Assembly (NCBI GenBank): GCA_022575985.1
Contig: JAKSXM010000137.1
Coordinates: forward strand, 23,268,001-23,332,000
Reading direction: 5' to 3'
Length of the DNA stretch: 64,000 bases
From: Anagrus nilaparvatae
Lineage: Eukaryota; Arthropoda; Insecta; Hymenoptera; Mymaridae
Positions 10,635-23,045 of the stretch are shown in pieces. Within the stretch, counting starts at the first letter, position 1. The number at the start of each line of letters is the position of its first letter. Below the pieces are notes generated by a model. The model was not told where the DNA came from. It did not search any database and worked only from the letters and a program-made list of their open reading frames with translations. Made by a program: the position numbers and the translations under genes.

Positions 10635-13545
10635 TCCGAGTCTCGTAAGTAGCGGTGCCACTTGTACATAAATGTATCTATATTGTAATACTAATTCGCG
10701 AATATTCATTCGAGTATATATTAGTTTAAAATCCGCGCACTTTGTGCCAAGTTTAGATAAATTCCAAACGTAGGTTATAGGATCATAATAACATTTGATA
10801 AAATGTTTTATAACTTTCAATTAAAATATACTTTTTTAAAGTTGATTTGGATATTTTTGTTCTATTTTTACTTGCAAGATCCTTTTTTTCATGTAAAAAA
10901 AATTAATTTTTTTCAGTTAATAATTTTTTTTAAGGGCAAAAGATCAAAAAAAAAAAAACAATAACAAAAAAATCAAATCAAATTTATTACTTAAAAAAAT
11001 AGCTAACATCGTCCTATTCTGTGCAATATATTTAAGATCAGTCAATCAAAAAATTAAAAATTAAGAGGCACAAGAATTTTAATTTTTTTTTCAAATTCCA
11101 GTGCGCGGGCATATAAATAATTATGTTTAAGTATAAAAAAAAACGAGATTTAATTTTCTTGTGATGCAACCATATCTCTCGCAGCACCGCTGAGTCACGA
11201 GACTCGGCGAGCGGCCAAGTTTGTGATTTTATAATATAATTATTGAAACAAAAAGAAAAAAAAAATATTTAAAAAAAAAAAATAAAAAGTAAAATTAATA
11301 AAATAAAAATTATTTAAAATTTCTCTAAAATTATACAGTTTTATTTTTACTCAACGATGTGCTAAAATTTATAAATTAAAAATTTCGGGTGATAATTTTT
11401 TCAGTGTAGAAGAAAATTCTAATAAAAGTATACGATAACCAAATAGTTAACCTTAAATTTTACATTTTTCATGCATTTAGTGTAAAAAAAATATTTTTTA
11501 TCATAAAATTTTCAATATTTTTTAAAAAAATTTTCGCGAAAAAAAATTATCACCAGTTAATTTTTATTGGCACATCTAAAATTTAAAAATTTTTCATATA
11601 AATAAAAAATACGTATACCTCTAAAATTTTAAAATAAATAAATAAAATTAAGATTTAGAAATTTAGGAATTAAAAAAAAATTACCATTTTATAATAAATA
11701 GAAATCTCTTTGTTAAAAATAAAAACAAATTTTTTAATTACCTACGAGAAAATAATTTATTTTAGCGGCCGACACTTGAATATTTAGCATAAAAAAATTA
11801 TTTAAAAAAATATATATTCTATATAATTAATAAGTACGAAAAATAAATTCCAAAAATTAAATGTGAGTGAGACTGTGCGTTGAAGAAAATTAACAAATTA
11901 AGGCATAAATTAAATGATTCGCACCGGCACATTGTGCAATATACAATTTTTTGAGTGATATTTTTTATAATTTTTAGATGAAAAGGTAAGGAATAAAATC
12001 AGAAGCAAATGTAAAATAGTACATTATTTACCAAGGCTACAAAATTCTGATTTTGCTAGTGCGTAAAATTTTTGCACATTTTGCCTATTTTTTGAAACAA
12101 ATTTCTGTTAATACCGAAAAAAACAATCCCGGTAAATTTCAAATTTTATTTCTTACCTTCTCAACCCACAAAAAATACGAAAATAACCAAATGTATACGG
12201 AAAAAAATACGAAAAAATTAGTGTCGCGCCGCTACAAAACAATAAAAAAAAAAAAACTGTAAATTTTCTTTTTGTTACGTTTACTTTTTATTTTTACATA
12301 AATAATATTAATAATAATAATAATATAATATAATATTTATTATTGAGTCTGATATAATAATAATAATAATAATGAATGTATAAATCAAAGGCGATATTAT
12401 CATCGCAAAATTTCAATTTTTTTGTAATATATAAATAAATAAATAATAATCATTTTTATCATTAAAAAAAAAAAATATCGCAATTATATAAAATACTGTA
12501 TATATTAAATTAATTAATTATAAATTTAACAAAATAAAAAAGATTATATTTAAAAATAATTAAAAGTAAGATAAAAAAAACAGTGATAAAATCTCTGTGT
12601 TCGAATGTAAAATATTAAATTAATTTGAATGAAAAGAAGCGAGTGTGTGTATAAAAAGTTTGTTTTTTTAAAAAAATAATATTAATTAAGTATTAAATAT
12701 AATAAAATAGACAAATTTTGTTCTGAGAGTGAAATTTTAGCAAAACGAAAAGGTATAATAAATTATCTAGTTAAAAAAATAACAAGAGTGTGCTTTACGC
12801 CCTTGTATTGTAAAGTACTATAATAACAAAACTAAAATAACTTGTATACGTATTAAAAAAAAAATTCTTGCATTAATAAGAAAGACTATTTTAAAAAAAA
12901 AATCTCTTTTTTCAATAAAAAAAAGTATTTACGAAAAAAATGATCTTATTTCTTGTATGAATGTAATTAATTGTAATTTAATTGTATATTAAAAAACAAA
13001 AATTGTGTTAAATAAGTTTTTTTTTTATTATTAATTAATTAATTAATATTAATGAAGAGAGAGATAGAGACGATTATTTAATTAATTAATTAATTTTATA
13101 ATAATTATTATTAATATGTTACGTTTTTTCTTTTTTGAAAAAAACTAAGTGCGTTTGGAAATTTCAATTTTTTTTTTTTTTTTTGAATAGAAAAATATAA
13201 TTATACACAATTTTTTTGTTTTTTTAAAAAATTGTATAAACAAATAATATACAAAATGTATACAAAAATAAATAAATTTTACGAAAATTAATTAATTAAA
13301 TTTTTAGATTACAAATGTCACGAGTGTACTTACATTTATTAATAAAAAAAGATGACATTAAATTATGTATACGTAAATAAAAAAAAAATCTTGAAATACC
13401 TAATATAAAAAAAATACAAATTTTAATAAAATTTGTCATATTATTTAGTGAAAAAAAAAAAATAATTTTTTTTTTTTCAGTTGTATTTTCAAATGCAATT
13501 AAAGCTCAAATAAATATATATGTTATAAACTAATAAACCAATCTT
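10635..13545 (+). other. Probable teashirt 3'UTR and downstream DNA
   Basis: Extremely AT-rich sequence with long A and T runs follows the stop codon. A Pumilio-type TGTACATA site lies at 10663-10670, soon after the stop. A GC-rich hairpin sits at about 11183-11215. Several AATAAA polyadenylation hexamers occur; those near 13505-13545 would suit a distal 3' end. The extent of the UTR is inferred. No coding sequence is recognised. Confidence 0.45.
11189..11208 (+). other. GC-rich RNA/DNA hairpin in the probable tsh 3'UTR
   Basis: GCTGAGTC, loop ACGA, then GACTCGGC: an 8-bp stem including one G-T pair, within a 40-bp GC-rich island (about 11179-11218) surrounded by nearly pure A/T. Whether it is transcribed or functional is unknown. 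Confidence 0.5.
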
Positions 13546-15662
13546 GTTTTTTATTGAATAATTTTTCACTGTTTTCCTGTTCTGATTTTTTGGGTAAGTA
13601 TGTCAGTCTGAATGATTTTGAATAAATATGGTTCGAGTCCTAATAAAAATTTATATTGAAAAAATGCTTGATTTAATTTAATGAATTTCACTGTAATAAA
13701 AATTATTCCATCTTACGAATTACTTAATCCTAATTTTTTTACTTTTTCAACAATTTTTAAAAATATAAAACAAATTCTTGCAAAAAACACCCCAATTCTG
13801 TTTAAAATATTTAAAAATCACAAAAAAATTTCAAAATTGGCCAGTAGCATATATATAACCTAAAAAAAAAAAAATTTTTATAAATAAAATACATATCCCA
13901 ATAAATATAATCGTTTGAATAAAAAAAAATATAAAATAATAAATTCAAATAATTTACAACTAAGAAAGGAAGGTGTCAGCACATCTCGGATATTTTATAA
14001 AATAAAAGACAAGCAGCAAACAAAATATAAACGATCAAGGCCGATCGTGCATTTTGCAAAAATCTTCAAGGCTTCTTCAATATTGGTATACACAATAAAA
14101 GGTAACGAAAAATAGAAACCGGTTATTATTTTATTTACTTTGTTTTTTTATTCAAACACTTTGTATTATTGCTGCATTTTGTTTTATAAAGAAAGTTTTT
14201 TTGAAAAATTATTCGAAAATGAATTTCTACCTTACGTCAAATTAATATTAATAAAAAACAGGCTAGAAAAAGTTATTTTATTAAAACTTGAATTACAAAA
14301 GGATATAAATTAATTATTTTATTACGATAATTACTGATATTTAATGTAAGCTCAACCTTTGACGAAAATTTGGTTCGATTTCGCCAAAAAACTTTGAACA
14401 AACCGAGTTCACCAACCAATTGCAGTTAGAAATTGAAGATCATCAGACCAATTTTTTATTTTTAAAATACATAATACTAAGTTTAACTGGATAAAAAGTA
14501 GACAAAATGTTATCTTGGTATTCATTAAATATATTTTCTTGTAACATAAAGTACTATTAATTATTGCAATTAAAAGACAATTATCATATAATACTGATTT
14601 CTTCAAAAAAGTATATATTTTAAAAATATTTAATTAATTAATTAATCATACATAAATATTGAACATGAAAATTTAAAGTAAATTAGAGCATACAAGGAGA
14701 CTAAGAAAGATCACACATTAAATTATAAGAGAAAGGAATATAATTTTAACGAGCTTTGAAAATACTGTCAAGTAAAATTTTCCTTTTTAATAAAAATAGT
14801 TATATATTGTTTAATATACAAGTAAACTGATTTTAATTTAATTAAAACGTATATTTAGATTTTAAATTTTTGACATTTAACATGAATTTTCATTCAGAAT
14901 ATTAGCAAAAAAATATTATTTATGCATACGGTTTAAGATAATTCAATAAGAGCAATTTATATTTACATGAGAAAGTTAATGACATGTGTACCTATTCAAA
15001 AAATAATTTGCAATAAATTATTTAAACAAAAATATTATGCATATTAGAGGGATTCTTATTTCATTATAAATAAAAGTAATTTTACGTTTTGTAATTTCAT
15101 ATTACCTCGTGCAAATTTAGTAAAGTCCCAATTTTGTATCAGAGTCCCATTTTTATTTTGAAAATTTTACTTTCATTGGAAAAAAAGGTTTAATGTAAGT
15201 GAATTTTTTTCAAAGTAAATAACGCTCTAATATACATGCAAGTATTATTTTAATAAAATATTAGAATATAAATTGTTGATTATAAACTTAGATATTATCG
15301 ATATTATATCGAAGTGCGTGAGATTAAACCTTATGTAAACTAAGTGCATATAATACACTGATTCGAGTGAAATTTATATTTATTTCAGTATACACAGCAT
15401 GATTAATTTATGTACTTATAAATGAAAATTAAAACAAAATTTTTTTTATAATATTAGTTAATTATTGATTTGACGAAAAAAAAATTTCTATAAGAAAGTA
15501 TTTCATTATAAGTCATATAATTAAATTAATTATTTGTTATTAACGATCTTGAAAAGGAAGTACTATTGTGAGTACATTTGTTTTAGTTAACAATTTTGTT
15601 TGAAAATATGAATAGTTCCATTGATATCAGATGAATTTTCAAAAATGCACTGTGGAAAATTT
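13546..15662. other. Intergenic DNA between teashirt and the odorant receptors
   Basis: AT-rich, with no exon or RNA gene recognised. The last part (from about 15585) is homologous to 19798-19877, the sequence downstream of the second receptor gene, so it belongs to the tandem duplication unit. Short ORFs such as those near 13681, 13915 and 14409 are low-complexity and have no protein-like features. Confidence 0.6.
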
Positions 15663-18600
15663 TCATGTTGAAGTTCCATTTCTGTGGTATACATCTATAA
15701 CGGTTTTTACAGACATCATGTAAGAATAACAAATATTTAATATCTGAAAATAAAAATAATAAAAATTTTACTCATTTATTTTTTAGTACTTATGAAAATT
15801 TTATTTTAATTCACTAAAACTCACACCAACGAATGTGCTTATTCCAAAATATAAAAAATGTCCTTTTAAAAATATTTTTATTGGTTTCTGGCAGAAACTC
15901 ATCATTATGATTAAATTGTTTATTATTTTTTTATTTTTAAGCTGATTGTGCCATTTTGATGAGTATAAGGCAAAATTTAATTCATCGCCCTAAAAATAAG
16001 GTATTAAATTTAATTCATAAAAAGCTTGATTGGATACAAAAATTAGATGGATTTTCAGTTTACTGAGTATTTTGAATGATCCAATGGAAGTCTGAGTAAT
16101 TAAAGAATTAATTTGATGGTTATTTCTTTAAAAGGGGTTGAAAAAAATAGTATTTATAAATATAAAGAAAAGTACGATCTACTCCAGTCAAAACGCGGTT
16201 TAGGGTGTATTTTCGCCTACTGACATGAGATTTGCTCGACTTTATGTTTTTTGGGTTGCTCATCAGTAGATATTTTCGGAACACCCTTAAATTTGCAAAA
16301 ACTACCCCCAAAAAGGGTTTTTTTATATATTAGCAAACTGAGCTTATAAACTGTTTTCGGGGGTTTTTTGGGTTGCTGAAAAAGAATTTTAGGTAGTTTT
16401 TAAAGAATAATTAATGTTTCACCCTTAAACTAGCAAAAATTACCCCTAAAAGGTGGTGTTTGTGATATTTTCGCACTTTGAGCGACGAGATTAGGTTCTT
16501 AGTGGTTTTTTGGATCGCTGATCAAGAATTTGGGGGAATTTTTGATAAATAATAAATATTTCACCCTTAAATTAGCAAATACAACCCCTAAAAAGGGTGT
16601 GTTTTCTATATTTCTGCACTTTGAGCGACCAAATTAGGTCCTTTAGGGGTAATTTTTTATGGGTAGTTTTTGATCCCCCAAAAATTCCCCCAAATTCTTG
16701 ATGGGCTACCCAAAAATCCTAAAGGACCTAATTTGGTCGCTCAAAGTGCGAAAATAGCAAAAACACCCTTTTTAGGGTCAATTTTTGCTAATTTAAGGGT
16801 GAAATATTAATCATTCATTGAAAACTACCTAAAATTCTTGTTCAGCGACCCAGAAAACCCCTCTAGGACCAGTTCTTGGCTAAATCTATAAACTCACTTT
16901 GCTAATATATAAAAAAAACCCTTTTTGGGGGTAGTTTTTGTAAATTTAAGGGTGTTCCGAAAATATCTCCTGGAAATAACCCCGATTTTCGTGATCAGCG
17001 ATCCAAAGAACGTATAGAAGAGCAAATTTCATGTCAGTAGGAGATAATACAACCCCCCCCCCCCCCCGCGTTTTGACTGGAGTAGTCTAGGAAATTTTAG
17101 TTTTCAGGCATTTCGGATGCCGAAAAAAAAAAATTAAAGTTAAAAAGTTAAAATTAAAGTACTTTTTCTAGCCAAGTTTATTTGCAATGCCGATATTTTA
17201 TTTTTTTAGGGAGCCTGATCTATAATTAAAAGTCGGCGAGAGTTCTGTAAAATCCCGAACTTTCGGGATTACTGAGACTTTAGGAATTGAAAATGGGGCG
17301 AGAATTTGTAGTTACACAACTTTGAACCAAATTTTTATTTCAAGCATTTTATTTGTCAAAAGATTCTTTAAAATAAAAAATTATTTAATAAATTACGTAC
17401 TACATTTTTTAGATCTTCTATAAACGACATTGGAAAATATAATCGCATTAACTGAAGAGATACTCCCAAAATTGCTCTTTGAAAATTAAAAGGAATCCCA
17501 TAATTTTGTAGCTAAAACACAAAGCTTCAATTAAAAAAAATTTGCAAATTATTAGCTGTATGTAAAATACCTGTAAAATATTGATGCCATGTAAAAATAT
17601 GTAGATACTAGCAAATATCAATTTACTGAACATTAGTGAACCAATAACAGAATTTAAATCTCTTGTTAATCTGTAAAATAAAATATATATGATCGCGAAA
17701 TAAAATTTTTTGTTTTAAAATCGAAGAACTTACTTTATAATATTTTGATGTTTCATTACAATTTTTTTGATTGTCTTATTTTTAAAATTCATGCTCAAAA
17801 TTTTGTTTTTAAGATTTTTTAATTTAATTATTGGTGCAACAACAATTAACATAATTATGTAATGGGCAATAAATGCTGAGGACATTTGTGCTAATACAAT
17901 AATTTGATGAATATTTAATAAAATGACCATGAATTTTGAATTTTTCATGCAATCTGGGTACCAACTATTGAGAGAAAATTTCTCAACTTTATCTTCTGTA
18001 ACGTAAACTGAATACATCATTATTATTAACAAAAATGGTATTGATGTCGATAAAAAAATTTGTTTTCTATATAACTTCAAATACTGTTTTTCATTGTTCT
18101 TTAAGTTATTAAAATATTCTTCTGATGAATTCAATAAGTACTGAAATGTGTAAAAAAATATTTAAATTTTTTATATTTAAGCAAATACTTTAAAATTTAA
18201 ACCAATTCTTTGAAATTTCATAGCAACACTGTGAAAAGTAACTTTCTTATATTAACAAAAAAATTAGAAAATTTTCGAAGAAATTTGTAAATATTCGAAA
18301 AAAATCGTATATTTACTAAATTTAGTATATTATCGAAAAATTCGAGTATTCTGGATTTTTTTTTGTGAATTCGCAGGAAAAATTGATAATTTACAATTTT
18401 TTTTCGAAAATTTTCAAAAAATAGTTGTGAATTTACAACTTTTTTCGTAAATTCACAAAAAAAAAATCGGGAATTCTCAAATTTTTCGAGAATATACTAA
18501 ATTTAGTAAATTTACGATTTGTATCGAATATTTACAAAATTTTTTGAAAATTCATTAATTTTTTGGAAAAATTCTATTTTTTTGTAAATCTAAGAAAGTT

Positions 18601-19124
18601 ACTTTTTACAGTGAATAGTTTATTGAATATTTGAAATTTTTGAAATTTCAAACAATTTGAATAAATTTTAGCAAAAAAAATTTTGTTACAGACTTAAGAA
18701 AACAATTAAACTGCATCCAGTTAAACTAATAGAAGACAAACTTTAAAATTAAAAAATTTACCTTTAAACGAATTTGTTGATATTTAGTTAATATCAAAGT
18801 TGTTATCGTATCAAAAACCGTCAAAAATAAATTAAACGTTGATATTTTATGAGGTAACGTTAAATTACCTTTGTAAAAAACCATAATCATCGGTAATATT
18901 ACCAGAACATTATTTATAAATAAAAACCACCAATAATAATTAAAGTAATTTTTTTTATCGTTTACTGGCCAAACACCGTAAATTTTCCCAAATAATTTAA
19001 ATACTTTTATACTATTAAATAAAAAATTGTTTAAAAAATTATTTTTGAAATAATTTTCAAGATTTATTAATTTAATCGTCAAATATAATTTTGATGTTTT
19101 ATAATAATTTAAAATTTTAGACAT
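15663..19124 (-). CDS. Odorant receptor (insect 7tm_6 family), copy A, 6 exons, 408 aa
   Basis: An olfactory receptor subunit that would form an odorant-gated cation channel with Orco in antennal neuron membranes. Exons on the - strand: 19124-18762, 18140-17734, 17670-17571, 17511-17401, 15989-15825, 15743-15663 (stop TGA). All junctions have GT/AG signals and the frame stays open, giving 408 aa, the usual length for the family. Features seen: an early FKLFGKIYGVWPV motif, several hydrophobic membrane segments, and a C-terminal SYMMSVKTV matching the conserved 'SY..l.' end of insect receptors. Exon sizes 363, 407, 100, 111, 165 and 81 bp are identical to copy B. The first intron carries a 387-bp foldback element and the fourth intron a 907-bp one. 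Ligand is unknown. Confidence 0.9.
16179..17085. mobile_element. Long foldback element with internal sub-repeats, in receptor A intron 4
   Basis: The ends are CTACTCCAGTCAAAACGCG and its exact reverse complement, and almost the whole 907 bp folds back on itself around a centre near 16690. Each arm is built from degenerate sub-repeats of roughly 130-150 bp containing 'CACCCTTAAATTAGCAA', 'CACTTTGAGCGAC' and 'GATCAAGAATTTGGG' blocks. The right arm has a run of about 16 C. No coding capacity and no clear target duplication. The paralogous intron of copy B lacks it, so it inserted after (or was lost since) the gene duplication. Confidence 0.85.
18227..18613. mobile_element. MITE, CACTGT-ended foldback family, copy 1
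   Basis: Ends are CACTGTGAAAAGTAACTTTC and the reverse complement GAAAGTTACTTTTTACAGTG, with the interior folding into near-continuous AT-rich inverted repeats. It lies in intron 1 of receptor A and is absent from the same intron of receptor B. The same family occurs at 47861-48324 and, as a right-end fragment, at 60905-60955. Confidence 0.85.
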
Positions 19125-19877
19125 TTTTACTCAATGACTAAACCAAGACTGTTTTATTAAACTGAGTGAATTTATACTTTGCTAAATTTATACTTAGCAA
19201 CGAGTTCTTTGTTGCTGTTAATTACCATTGGTTTTTTACTGTTTGATAATTACGGAAATATTCAATGTCAAATGAAAAATTAAAGGATATTTACCCCTTT
19301 ATTCATTTATACAATTAAGTAGAGGATAATTAAATGTAAAAAAATTAATTATTATTTTTTTATTCATTTATTTGTTTTTTTTCCGGGTTTCCCATTTTAC
19401 ATACTATTATACATCAATTTAGTATATAAAAATCAGTTTAGTTATTATAACGAACAACAAAAAATAAAAATAGCCATTAGCTATACAAAAACAATAGTTT
19501 AGGTTATTGTTAGAATTAGATTGCAACAACGTCATCCATACAAACAGTTATATAAAATAGACTTAAACAAAACTTAAGCAATAAGTGAATTTAATTCTCA
19601 AAGTTTGACAATAATTTATAAAATAAATTTAATTATATATTAATTATATTAATTATAAAATTTAATTATATTATTTAACGATTTACAGTTATCATTTAGA
19701 AAATTCCATGATCGAATAACTTTACTTGATGCTGCAAAAAAATAAAAATTAGATTTAGAGTTAACCAGACATCTATTTATAACTAGAGATAACATTAGTT
19801 AACAATTTTGTTTGTTAAAAAATATTAATAGTTCCATTAATTTCAGATGAATTTTCAAAATTGCGCTTTGGCAAATT
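19125..19877. other. Intergenic spacer between the two receptor genes; promoter region of copy A
   Basis: The ~230 bp upstream of the copy A start closely matches the sequence upstream of copy B (22344-22570), including a CCAAT-box (AACCAATGG on the - strand near 19230). The part near 19798-19877 matches sequence downstream of copy A. No gene seen. Confidence 0.6.
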
Positions 19878-22343
19878 TCATGTGGATGTTCCATTTCTGT
19901 AGTATACATCAATAACGGTTTTTACAGACATCATGTAAGAATAACAAATATTTAATAACTGAAAATGAAAATAATAAAAATTTTACTCATTTATTTTTTA
20001 GTACTTTTGAAAATTTTATTTTAATTCACTAATACTCACACCAACGAATGTACTGATTCCAAAATATAAAAATTGTCCTTTTAAAAATATTTTTATTGGT
20101 TTCTGGCAGAAACTCATCATTATGATTAAATTATTTATTATTTTTTTATTTTTAAGCTGATTGTACCATTTTGATGAGTATAAGGCAAGATTTAATTTAT
20201 CACCCTAAAAGTAAATATAAAATTTATATATTATTAAAATTAACGGCTTGATTGGATATAAAAATTCGATGATTATTCGGGTTACTAAGGATGTTTAGGG
20301 AATTAAATGTTTAGCCAGAATGTCTTCAACTATTCAGTAGGAGTTTATGTAGTTAAAAATTTAATTTGGTAGTTGTGTCTACATGTGGTGTGTGTGAGCT
20401 TGCATTTGAATCAGGCTGGTCCAAAAATCAGAAAAAAAATGTGTACTGTAGCATATTTATATTATGGCCAATGATAAAAAAAATTAAACAGAATAAATTA
20501 AATAAAAAATTACTAGGAAATTTTTGTTTAATGGCCTTTTTTGCTGAAGCCCAATCCCACCATTTTGGATGCTCACACGTAACAAGTTTCTACTTCAACT
20601 TTGAAATATTATAACAGGAGAAAATATAATTAAAAATAAAAAAAGGTATTGAAATTAAAATGATTTTTTCTGCCTAAGTTTAGAAGCCCAACCTAGAATC
20701 AAAGTCCAGGGGAAATTAGTCAAATGCCAAAACTTCTAGTCAACTTTGGCCTTGGGGACTTATATGACGAGAAATATGACAAGAATTGGTAACTACACAA
20801 CTTAGAAATAGACCCGAATTTTTATTAAAATTAGCAATATTTTATTCTTATTAAGCTTTTTGCAAAAAGAGGTAAATTACTTACAGTATCTGTTAGATCT
20901 TGTATAAATGACATTGGAAAGTATAACCTCATCAACATGAGTGATTCTCCTAAACTTGCTCTTTGGATGTTAAAAGGAATCCCATAATTTTGTAGCTAAA
21001 AAAACGAAACTGTTTAAATTATTTAAAAAAATAACAGTAAAATATTAGCTAGAAGTCTAAATACCTGTAAAATATTGATGCCATTTACAAATATGTAGAT
21101 ACAAGCAAATATCAATTTACTGAACATTATTGTACCAATAACAGAATTTAATTCTTTTGTTGATCTGTAAAATAAAATAAATATGATCCCCGACTTAAAA
21201 AAATTTCGCTTTATAAGCTAAGAATTTGAAGTTACAAGGGGTGTGCGGTAACTCGAAAGTCGGGTCGAGTACCCGAAATTTCCGGTTTTTTGCTTCGAGT
21301 TCGGTTAAATTTGGGGTATCCATGGAAGCCTTAGATTCAAAAATGCAAGTGCAGAATTTTTTCTGGGAAGTTTAGGGCTTCACACAAAATCTGCCCTGCA
21401 AAATATTGACAAAAAAGACCGAAATTTCGGGTACCCGACCCGACTTTTGGGTAACCGCACACCCCTATTACTTACTTTATAATATTTTGATGTTTTATTA
21501 CAATTTTTTTGATTGATTTATCATTAAAATTAATGTTTAAAAATTTGTTTTCAAGATTTTTTAATCTAATTATTGGTGCAATAACAATTAATATAACCAT
21601 GTAATTAGCAATATGCGATGTTGACATTTGTATTAATACAATAATTTGATGAATTTTTAATAAAATGATTATGAATTTTGAATTTTTCATAAAATCTGGG
21701 TACCAACTATTAATAAAAAAATGTTCAACTTTATCTTCCGTAAAGTAAATTAAATACATTATTGTTATTACAAAAAGTGGCATTGATGTTGATAAGAAAT
21801 ATTTTTTTAGATATAACTTCAAATAGTATTTTTCATCGGTGTTTAAATCATTTAAATATTCTTCTGATGAATTTAATAAGTACTGAAATGTGTAAAAAAA
21901 TATTGAAATTTTTTATTTTGTTAGAAAACATTATAGATTTAGAATTTTGACTCCTCAATTAAATTGATTAAATAATTTACCTTTAAACGAGTTTGTTGAT
22001 ATTTAGTTAATATTAAAGTTGTTATCGAATCAAAAACAGCCACAATTAAATTAAACGTTGATATTTTATGTGGTAACGTTAAATTACCTTTGTAAAAAAC
22101 CATAATCATCGGTAATATTACCAGAACATTATTTATAAATAAAAACCACCAATAATAATTAAAGTAATTTTTTTTATCCTTTACTGGCCAAATACCAAAA
22201 ATTTTCCCAAATAATTTAAACACTTTTATACTATCAAATAAAAAATTGTTTAAAAAATTATTTTTGAAATAATTCTCAAGATTTTTTAATTTATTTGTCA
22301 AATATAATTTTAATGTTTTATAATAATTTAAAAATTTCGACAT
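19878..22343 (-). CDS. Odorant receptor (insect 7tm_6 family), copy B, 6 exons, 408 aa
   Basis: Intact tandem paralogue of copy A and presumably also an Orco-dependent odorant receptor. Exons on the - strand: 22343-21981, 21882-21476, 21164-21065, 20995-20885, 20204-20040, 19958-19878 (stop TGA). Lengths and phases equal those of copy A, total 408 aa. The N-terminus carries FKLFGKIFGIWPV and the C-terminus LLNICYSYMMSVKTV. The first exon is nearly identical between copies, while exons 2-4 differ at a modest number of residues. The second intron is 311 bp rather than 63 bp because of a 232-bp inverted-repeat insertion. Both copies look functional. Confidence 0.9.
21236..21467. mobile_element. 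MITE with AGGGGTGTGCGGT ends in receptor B intron 2
   Basis: The left end AGGGGTGTGCGGTAACTCGA and the right end (reverse complement AGGGGTGTGCGGTTACCCAA) form long inverted repeats that continue through GTCGGGTCG(A/G)GTACCCGAAATTTC. TTAC flanks both sides (21232-21235 and 21468-21471) and could be a 4-bp target duplication. The orthologous intron of copy A is an empty site of 63 bp. The terminal GGGGTGTG resembles ends of some hAT-type elements, but the flanks do not show an 8-bp duplication. Confidence 0.8.
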
Positions 22344-22649
22344 TTTTACTCAATTACTAAATTAAGACTGTTTCGTTAAACTGCGTAAGTTTATACTTAG
22401 CAACGAGGTCTTTGTTGCTGTTAATTTCCATTGGTTTTTTATTGTTTGATAATTATGGAAAAATACAATGTCAAATGAAAAATTAAAGGATATTAAAAAA
22501 ATTCACCCCCTTATACATTTATACAAAGTAGACGATAATTAAATGTAATAAAATTAATTATTATTCTCAATATACAAACTCAAACTCTTGAATTTTAATA
22601 AAAGTCTCTAAATTTATTCTAATTATAATAAAATAAAAAATAATATTAA

Positions 22650-23045
22650 CATACACTGTAAAAAATCCTGTCCTGGTATTTATAATTTGGGTATAGTAAG
22701 CTAATATTATTATTTATTATATACTGAAAAAAAATTCCTGTCGTGGCAATCGCATTTTTTATGCTTTAGACACAGGTATATTAAATATGATTGTAGCCTT
22801 AAACCATTGCAAACGGCTTGAAACGTATAAAAAATAATTAAAAAATATGATTTTCACTTATTTAAAAACCAAGCACGCTGGGACTTCAACAAATATTTAT
22901 ATCAAAAAAATTTTTTTTCTTTTAACTTTTCTTCAGGATTTATGTCATTTGCAACCATTTAAACAAAAAAAAAATTCCGCCGCAATAAAGGAATTTTCGG
23001 AAATCTGGATTCGGGTAGCGGCAACCGTTATTTTTTTTCAGTGAT
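22650..23045. mobile_element. Possible inverted-repeat element, 'ACTGAAAAAAAA' ends
   Basis: ACACTGTAAAAAATCCTGTC (22652) and TACTGAAAAAAAATTCCTGTC (22722) on the left, and a right end near 23020-23045 whose reverse complement begins CACTGAAAAAAAATAACGG. A similar end occurs at 52190-52235. Pairing is imperfect and boundaries uncertain. Confidence 0.35.

Noticed and set aside
7444..10669. Several ORFs on the - strand and other frames inside the long teashirt exon.
   Set aside because: Shadows of the real reading frame; compositions are explained by the repetitive Ser/Gly/His codons of teashirt.
13575..13650. GGTTCGAGTCC resembles a tRNA T-loop, with a possible D-loop upstream.
   Set aside because: The T stem has only two pairs and the acceptor stem is weak; no intact cloverleaf.
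20366..20614. An 82-aa + strand ORF between exons 4 and 5 of receptor B.
   Set aside because: It lies within an intron of a well-supported gene on the other strand and has no splice, domain or conservation support in copy A.
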